Below are positions 57,496 to 64,000 of a stretch of 64,000 nucleotides of DNA, piece by piece (within the stretch, counting starts at the first letter, position 1; the number at the start of each line of letters is the position of its first letter). A program made the translations under genes and the position numbers. This DNA is from Pyxicephalus adspersus (lineage: Eukaryota; Chordata; Amphibia; Anura; Pyxicephalidae). The notes under the pieces were generated by a model that was not told where the DNA came from, did no database searches, and was given only the letters and a program-made list of their open reading frames with translations. The DNA lies in assembly GCF_032062135.1 (NCBI RefSeq), contig NC_092868.1:50635163-50699162 (forward strand), read 5' to 3'.

Positions 57496-58285
57496 GCCTA
57501 GGAAGTGTCATTTCACCAAAGATTTCAGGGGACATTTTTGCAGGGTTCAGCAGAGCAGGAGACAGGAAAGGTAACTATTTATTTCTTCTACATATCCTAC
57601 TTAAGGATTGAAATCTATGATGAAGTTGCTTTAAAGTGAAAGTGGCTTGTCCTTGCTGGGTAAAATCCACAGGGTAAACCCTTTTAACAAATTACTATTA
57701 TGCAGTTGATTTTAATGCCTTTTTAGATGCTTACTGTACCATATTTTGGTGATATATTACATATAGAGCTTTGTAGATTGTCTGGTTTATTGTCTACCTG
57801 TTTTCTAGGAAGAGTTAGTCAACCACATATAGAGTGCATTGGCTTTAATTATCTGAATGAATGCTGGGTAATCAAAATAACATTAACTTTGCATTTTCAC
57901 CCTTTTACCATCATTGAAGAAACAAAAAAACATATAGGTGGGAGCTTTGCAATGCTCCAGTTCTCCTCTTCTATTCTTTCTTGCTTGATTTCTCACCACA
58001 CCGTGGGCAAGAGGCAACAGTCAACGATGGCCTGATCACCAACTGCCCTACCCACTCCATTTCCTTAGACCTAAGCCTATCTTGCCTTGCTCCAAAATCA
58101 TCCCAGCTACTATATATCTTTTTAAAAAGCTGTTGTTAGACATCTTGGATTAATAGGAGGACCCATAGCTTCGGGTATCTAGTATCTCTCTGCTGTACAC
58201 TGATAATTCTGTTCAAATTGTACTCTGACATGATAAATAGATTTTACACCAATAGAGATTAGATTTAATTTTCTGATTTTGGAGT
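57496..58285. other. No gene seen
   Basis: A 102-codon open frame (57727-58035) has no domain. Nothing else. Confidence 0.45.
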
Positions 58286-58289
58286 ACTC

Positions 58290-58760
58290 AATATGCTGTT
58301 TTGCATCTGTATTCAGAGGCAATGGATTTTATCGCTGTTTTTTTTTTTTTTTCACGTTTCAACTGCGCGATCCTCTGGGGTCACATCATATTTTTGTGCC
58401 GAGCTGAAGACTCCCTGGTACGTCAGATGTGGAGCTCACACAATAAATCACCCCGCTCGTACATTAGATCAGGTAATCTCTATAATTACATAGATTATCT
58501 GATTTTAGTAATTGCTAGGAAGGGCGAAAGCAAGACAGAAATTCCTTTTTTTTAGCTGTCAATAACCTCTAATCTTCTGAAAATTATTTTAGCACTTTGT
58601 CCTTTGCATGGAAATACCTTGATAAATGTTTGCATTATTGAGATTTTAACGAGAGCTTCTTCACGCTGCTGGGAAACTAAAAGCCGTCTCTTTTGGTAAA
58701 GGAGGCACAGAATAATAACTTAAAGCTAAACACACAGGTGAAATACATGTGACGGAGGCA
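58290..58760. other. Candidate conserved non-coding block with TAATC palindrome
   Basis: CpG-retaining: CACGTTTCAACTGCGCGATC near 58353, CACCCCGCTCGTACATTAGA near 58449. An imperfect 34-bp palindrome at 58469-58502 places TAATCT and AGATTA in inverted order around ATAATTACAT. Confidence 0.4.
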
Positions 58761-60435
58761 AGAAACTTGCAGACCTGTGTTTCTCCTGCTGCAGGTATAC
58801 AATACTTATAGGTCTTGTCCCTCCCCTAGTGGTTAAATGGACACTAAAAAGGGAAGAGGCAGACTAATGAACGCATCTTTCAGTCATTCTGCTCTCTCCT
58901 TCATTTATTCTTCATTACATAACCTGTCAAGGATGTTAACCCTTCCTTCTTTATCCAACACAAAAAAGTAGCCTATACATTCACTTTGAGCAGCTCTATA
59001 AATATCATTCTAGGTGGCGGAATTTAAATTTTAGTATCCACCATTCAATATATTTTGTACAAACAACCTCAGTCTATCACATCCTTCTACCAAAATGTTG
59101 TCTTGTCTGGCCTACATCAACCTGGACCTGGAGCAAGGGGGCATATGGTTTTATTTACAGCATGAGAACACTTATCTTATACTCCAGGTAATCAAGAGAC
59201 TTATAAACACTCATAAACAGCCTGTCAATTCTTAGTTGGTAACAATGGTTCCTCTTCATATAGACTCAAAAGTAAAAACTTTCAGGTTTACCTATGCTTA
59301 ATTGCTTTGATAGCATGTCTAGTTCTATTTATTTTTTTAGCTGTTCGGGAAAGATGATGATCTCTTAACTTTTAGTCTTGAAATGGAAAGTAAAGATTTC
59401 TTCTAAAAAAAATAAAAATAAAAAAAAACTAATTCAGATTGCAGCCAGTGCTGCTTTTTTTAATTTTTACTTGGGGGCCCATAAAAATAGGCTACATGTA
59501 ATTCAAAGTACATATTGTGAACTTGTATTGTGAATTACACAGTAGACCATACCAAAGAGAGTGGATCAGCCGCCCTAGATATAGTCTATATAGAGTTGTA
59601 ATCACTGTGCGTCCCTGAGGTACTACACAGAAAATGTTTACCGCTGGCCCATCTTTATTCTTATAGGCGAACAGTTTTCCAGCAATCCAGCAAAATATGG
59701 TCCTCTCATAGGAAAGAATAGGACCATCACATGTTTGCTTTGAAGATGGGCACGACTGTTGCTGATAATACCTGGTCTTATTCAAATAATACCCCCAGGA
59801 CACAGAGATCCCAAGTAGCAACGCAAAGTTGCAAAATTTGAGGACAAAATTGTTGAGCTCATTCCTAGTAGAAGTAAAAACAATTGCCAAAAATTCTAAC
59901 CTGTGGTGCACACATTGAAAAAAAAGCCTGACAGGACCACTCAGTCAAGGACAAAATAAAATGTTCAACTGGTGCGTCTTTTAGCCATAGAGGCTTATTA
60001 TAAAGCTAAGGTGCATTGTGGGTGCAATGCATAGATCATCCAACACACTCAGAGGCAGAATATTTTTTAAAAAAGTCCCTTTTTCCCTTATGTCCCCTTG
60101 TTTTCATTTTTTTGTTTTCAACTTTTTGTTGAGTGGAATTAGGTAAATAAAATTTCATTTGATATTTTTTTATTGAATTCCTTATATGCTGCTAGGTTGA
60201 CCTTTAGCTCATCTTGTTTGTCTTGCTTCGTATCCGACTACCAAACTGCTGTATGCAGCCAACACTAACAATATGGCCATAACATAATCTTACTTTAAAA
60301 TGAGGTATTGTGTTTTTAGTGTGATTTCTCCCCAGAACAGAAGGCTTTGCAGGATTTGGATCACAGCTGACCAAATTGCGGGCCAAATCTACGACGATTA
60401 GGCAAATTTTGTCAGTTTTCTGAAAACTTCTGTTA
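58761..60435. other. No gene seen
   Basis: A 139-codon reverse frame (59492-59911) is the longest plausible-looking frame outside low-complexity DNA, but it shows no domain, and I do not call it a gene. A-rich stretch near 59404-59430. Confidence 0.4.
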
Positions 60436-60439
60436 CTTT

Positions 60440-60890
60440 GGGCAAAAGGCACCAACCCTCTGCTGTGGTACTGGGGGGGGGGGGCATTAATGGAGGAATT
60501 TGGATAAAAATGCCTTTTATTCCATGATTAACTTTAAATGCCAAGCTTCAGTTGCTTTAATTGGGACTATGCAAAGCAGCCTGGCTGCTCACGGAATAAT
60601 TTCATTTGAAAGGTCTAGAGCTGTAACGATTTGGAACAATTGAAATCAAAAAGCCATTTTATGAAAGGTAAGATTATATCTGATAAACAAAGTAGTCTTT
60701 TGTCTAGATGGCTAATATCTTGTTTACTTTGTGGTGAGTCTGAAAGAGGTATTAGCGAAAACAGCCAGTTGGGTCTTAGACAAGTCTGCTTGGTGCAAAT
60801 AGACATATTTTTATTTTGTATTTTTGCCCTAATGGAATGTGAGAGCTCACATGGATTATTTAAAAATCATCCTTTCCTGGGTTTCCTATA
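60440..60890. other. Candidate conserved non-coding block
   Basis: After a G12 run (60473-60484): GCTCACGGAATAATTTCATT near 60588, CTAGAGCTGTAACGATTTGG near 60615, ATTAGCGAAAACAGCC near 60751. Overlapping short frames have no domain. Confidence 0.35.
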
Positions 60891-61091
60891 AAGCATTTGC
60901 TGCTGGAGGTTATATCAATTTTCAATGTGCTGTTTAAGTCTGATTTTATCCAAAACACACTGTTGTAGCAATGCTGGATGACAGAGTTGGAGTTACAAGA
61001 AGTCCATTAGGAACAAAATTAAAAGTAATTTAATTACAGCCCCTGATCATATCATTTTTCATCAAAGTGTTGTCAGTCTCATTTTCACCCA

Positions 61092-61277
61092 CTGGATCTG
61101 ATTTATTCTCCAAGTCTGGAGAAGATAGACTATCATGGATGAACCCGGGCAATCCAGCAAACTTGAAATGGATTTCCTAAAATGTACTCAATCCTGGAAC
61201 AGATTTGCTGGATCACCAGGTTCTCCTATGATAGTCTATCTTCTCCAGTCTTGGAGGGTTTAAAAAAATCAGACCCT
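61092..61277. mobile_element. Palindromic MITE, copy E (shortened)
   Basis: TGGATCTGATTTATT then CTCCAAGTCTGGAGAAGATA on the left (the AAAGCT piece is missing) and CTCCAGTCTTGGAGGGTTTA with AATCAGACCC on the right. GGCAATCCAGCAAACTTG faces CAGATTTGCTGGATCACC. Confidence 0.82.
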
Positions 61278-61685
61278 GTTCAATTCCTGGTTGGATTCAT
61301 CTACACACTTTTGCCATCTTTAAATAGTATTTTTGCGATACTATTAATTAATTAATAAATCTAAGTTAGGCCCATTGCATTCATGGTCAGCATCTACTTC
61401 CTGGACTGACACGCCAGCTCATAGACACTTATCTAATCTGGGTGTCTGTGCATGTCTCGGAAGTGTTCACCGATGTCTTACATGTTCTCACATTGTAACT
61501 TGCTACAGAGTTGAATGGTGCAGTGATCACTGGATGAGAGAAGACAAGTAAATGCTTTGACCTTCCTGCAGCATTATATCTGCCTAGGTAAAATGATTTG
61601 AGGACTTTTGTATAAAAATTTCTCTTTTGTTTGCATATTGTTGCTTTACAGTGTTAACTTGGAAGTCTACTTTATTTTTTTTTAA
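61278..61685. other. No gene seen
   Basis: ATTAATTAATTAATAAATC near 61342 is an AT repeat. Nothing else. Confidence 0.45.
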
Positions 61686-61689
61686 TATC

Positions 61690-62110
61690 AGCAATCAGAC
61701 AGAGCCACAACAAAAGCTAAGTATTGTTAACCTGCAAAAATATGCGATCGTTCCCTTGGATGTGTGACATTCATCCTCCACATGCAGCATTATTAGGGAA
61801 ATACATGTGCAGTGCCTAGGACGTATTACCCACAATCTGTCTCACCTTTGTGAAGAGTAATCAAATCAGGGATGGTTTGCCAGCGGCAAAAGAAAAAAAA
61901 ATACTTACAGGTTGATGGGGCACTGATGAAATTGGCAAACTAAACTGCTAATAAAACGCTGAATGGGTTCTCAGTCCAAACCAGTAATCTTTTTTAGCTT
62001 GGTAAGCCAAAGCTCTGCCAGTTTTCCATGGTAACAAAGGCCATGGGGTCATGATTAATATTCAGCCCGTACAACACTTGTGGGCATCATATTAGTACTT
62101 GGCAATCTGT
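61690..62110. other. Candidate conserved non-coding block
   Basis: AATATGCGATCGTTCCCTTG near 61739, CCTAGGACGTATTACCCAC near 61815, GGTCATGATTAATATTCAGC near 62047. Confidence 0.33.
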
Positions 62111-64000
62111 TCTGTTTACTGGAGCTTTGTTTTAAAACTGAGCTGAATTACCAAGGTCCTTTCACTTTATAGCTGGATGCATAAATAACATGTGGCAATG
62201 GAGGAGATGATACGGCATTGTGGGTTGTTTGTAACTCAGCATGCTGAGGGCAGCAAAAAGACAAAATGGCGGATTGGTTTTTACAGGTCCTTTCACATAT
62301 CATAGCTGCTGGCATGTTAAAAAATGTTTCAAGGCATGCCCCTTCCGAGATGGTGATTCCAAACCTGTCGAGTAGCATTGTTGATTACTATATTCAATAT
62401 AAAAATTATATATCATATTCAATATGATAGGTTAAAGGACGTTATTGACTTTGAAACTTTGTGCCCCATAACCCAAGACGTCCATCAGCGTAGTAAAGTC
62501 AGAACATTTAGAGATGAGCCAATACTATTGATCACTTCCTTTTACTTAAAGGGTAACTGCACTCTTAAAATGCTCTTACTGTTTCAGTTTAGTGATGCCA
62601 AGTGACTGTGCAGTTTTAAACTTTTACCTCTTTTATCTTTCCCTGTTATTGGATAGCTGGCACTGCTTGCCCATGCTAGTGTAGGCATTGCTGTTTTCAA
62701 ATTCAGCCTATCTGCTATCTGCACTATAACTGTAGAGCAAGATTTAGAACACACAATGGGTCTGCTTTTCTTACTTGTGTGATGAAATGTCTTCAATGCC
62801 AGTAGCTAAAAATGATTACTTCAATGCTTCAGTGCACTCAGGTAATCATTGGAGATCACAAATTGCTAGAAGCAGGTAACCTTCCTGCATAAGTGCCTCT
62901 AAGCCCTGATTCCAGACAGCTAGTAGTGGAATAAAGAACATTCATCTAGGATCCCAGAAGTCTTCCTTATCCAGCTTTGATCTGAACACAATGTGCTCTC
63001 TGCACTCGATAATTTATGATTTCTGGCAGGGAAAACATGGAATGACGGAGATGTGAAAAAGGTGCCAACATAAAAATAATGCTGATAGGCTGCAATTGAC
63101 CATACCGATATTTTTATTAGATGTAATTCCAATTGTTGGTGGTAGTGGTTATGCAGACACTTCCTACAAACAATATGGACCAGAGCAGAGGTCATGACTG
63201 TCTCAATTACCTACACATGGACAGCCTATCTAGAGAAACCTCTGCTCCAGATGCCATTGTACACAGTTTAGATCATGCTGCTAGTGTAGAGTGCCTGGAT
63301 AGAATGATACTGCAGCTTATGTTTATCTGATGCTACAATTGATTGGATTATCCCTTTCTAATGGATGCACAAAAGAAAATAGTTTAATTAAAAGGCCAGG
63401 CTGCTCAAGGGAATAAATCAGCCAGCAAATGGCATATTTTTTGCTTTTTAAAGTATAAAGTGACTTTTGACCTCATTTATTTCCTTACCAATTTACCATG
63501 GAAAAGACGTCCAGAAAGGATAAATAAAAACCTTGTGAAGAAACCTATCAGGTTATATGCACTTGTTATTTTATAAGCTGCAGAAGTACCTGATGCATGT
63601 GTGACTTCCAAGTTTTTGAAATGGGGGTTTTTTTTTTTTTTTTTTGTATTGGATTGGATACAGGAGTTGGTAAAGCATCAAAAGTCTTACATCTTCAATC
63701 ATCATAATTACCAGTATTTATTGATTATAATGATAACGTCTACCTTATTTCCAGAGGATTGCTACTTTAAGAAATATGTTGAATTGGCAGAATTTGCAGC
63801 CAAGGGCAACAAAACTTTTGAATGATAAGCTTCAGCTTAATAGTTTAGATGATAGTCTTTTTTTTTTAGTAAAGCATAATTAGGGACAGGTAGAATTAGA
63901 ATCAGGGGCAAGAGAGTTAAGACAAGGGATATGACATTATTATGGGTTATGATTAAGTAAAGGGAGTCTATTTAAGTAAAGAGGATTAAGCAAGGCAATC
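62111..64000. other. No gene seen
   Basis: Mixed sequence to the window end. CTTAAAGGGTAACTGCACTC near 62547 looks like a TTAA-type DNA-element edge without a clear partner. T-run of about 18 near 63628-63645. The 91-codon reverse frame at 62920-63195 has no domain. Confidence 0.45.

Noticed and set aside
59492..59911. 139-codon reverse open frame
   Set aside because: No recognised motif, no related frame nearby; consistent with chance in AT-rich DNA.
60473..60484. G12 run (and C13 at 25441-25453) as possible quadruplex signals
   Set aside because: Single homopolymer runs are ordinary slippage products, and their length may be an assembly error.

Overview
The window reads as a non-coding stretch of a vertebrate nuclear genome, most likely an anuran amphibian. 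A ranoid-type frog is my best guess, inferred from repeat families: a tRNA-derived SINE ending in an L2-type tail, palindromic MITEs with ends like GGGCCTGATTTATTAAAG, hAT-like elements with CAGTGTTTCTCAACC ends, and TTAA-flanked elements with CCTCCCTGGCGGTA ends. I found no host protein-coding exon, rRNA, functional tRNA or CRISPR array. Bacterial-style features (operons, ribosome binding sites, terminators) do not apply. One assembly gap of 783 N lies at 15963-16745.

Transposons cluster. From 1 to 13 kb there is a broken L2-like LINE 3' end (1.5-1.9 kb), a pyrimidine-rich tandem array with a LINE-tail insertion (5.1-6.1 kb), a short hAT-like element (8.1 kb) and two decayed Tc1-like transposases (11.0-11.9 kb on the + strand, 12.8-13.1 kb on the - strand). 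From 14.06 to 16.93 kb lies a probable single 2.9-kb non-autonomous element with an internal fold-back array and a nested TTAA insertion. A hAT copy (17.0 kb) and a palindromic MITE broken by another TTAA element (17.66-18.20 kb) follow. From 20.7 to 25 kb there are two more palindromic MITEs, two SINEs and a LINE tail. Two unrelated decayed minisatellites lie at 28.0-29.4 kb and a full SINE at 30.3 kb. The second half carries scattered MITEs, hAT copies, a 365-bp fold-back element (43.6 kb) and a 270-bp tandem duplication (54.9-55.4 kb).

Between these lie blocks of sequence that look unique, keep CpG dinucleotides and hold many homeodomain-type TAAT/ATTA cores. I mark them as candidate conserved non-coding elements at low confidence. 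Together with the absence of exons they suggest a gene desert or large intron near a developmental regulator. That is inference; alignment to other tetrapods would settle it. I found no convincing new biological system. The best-supported oddities are the nested and fold-back transposons, the SINE/LINE shared tail, the tandem arrays and one perfect 16-bp-stem hairpin at 6681-6726.
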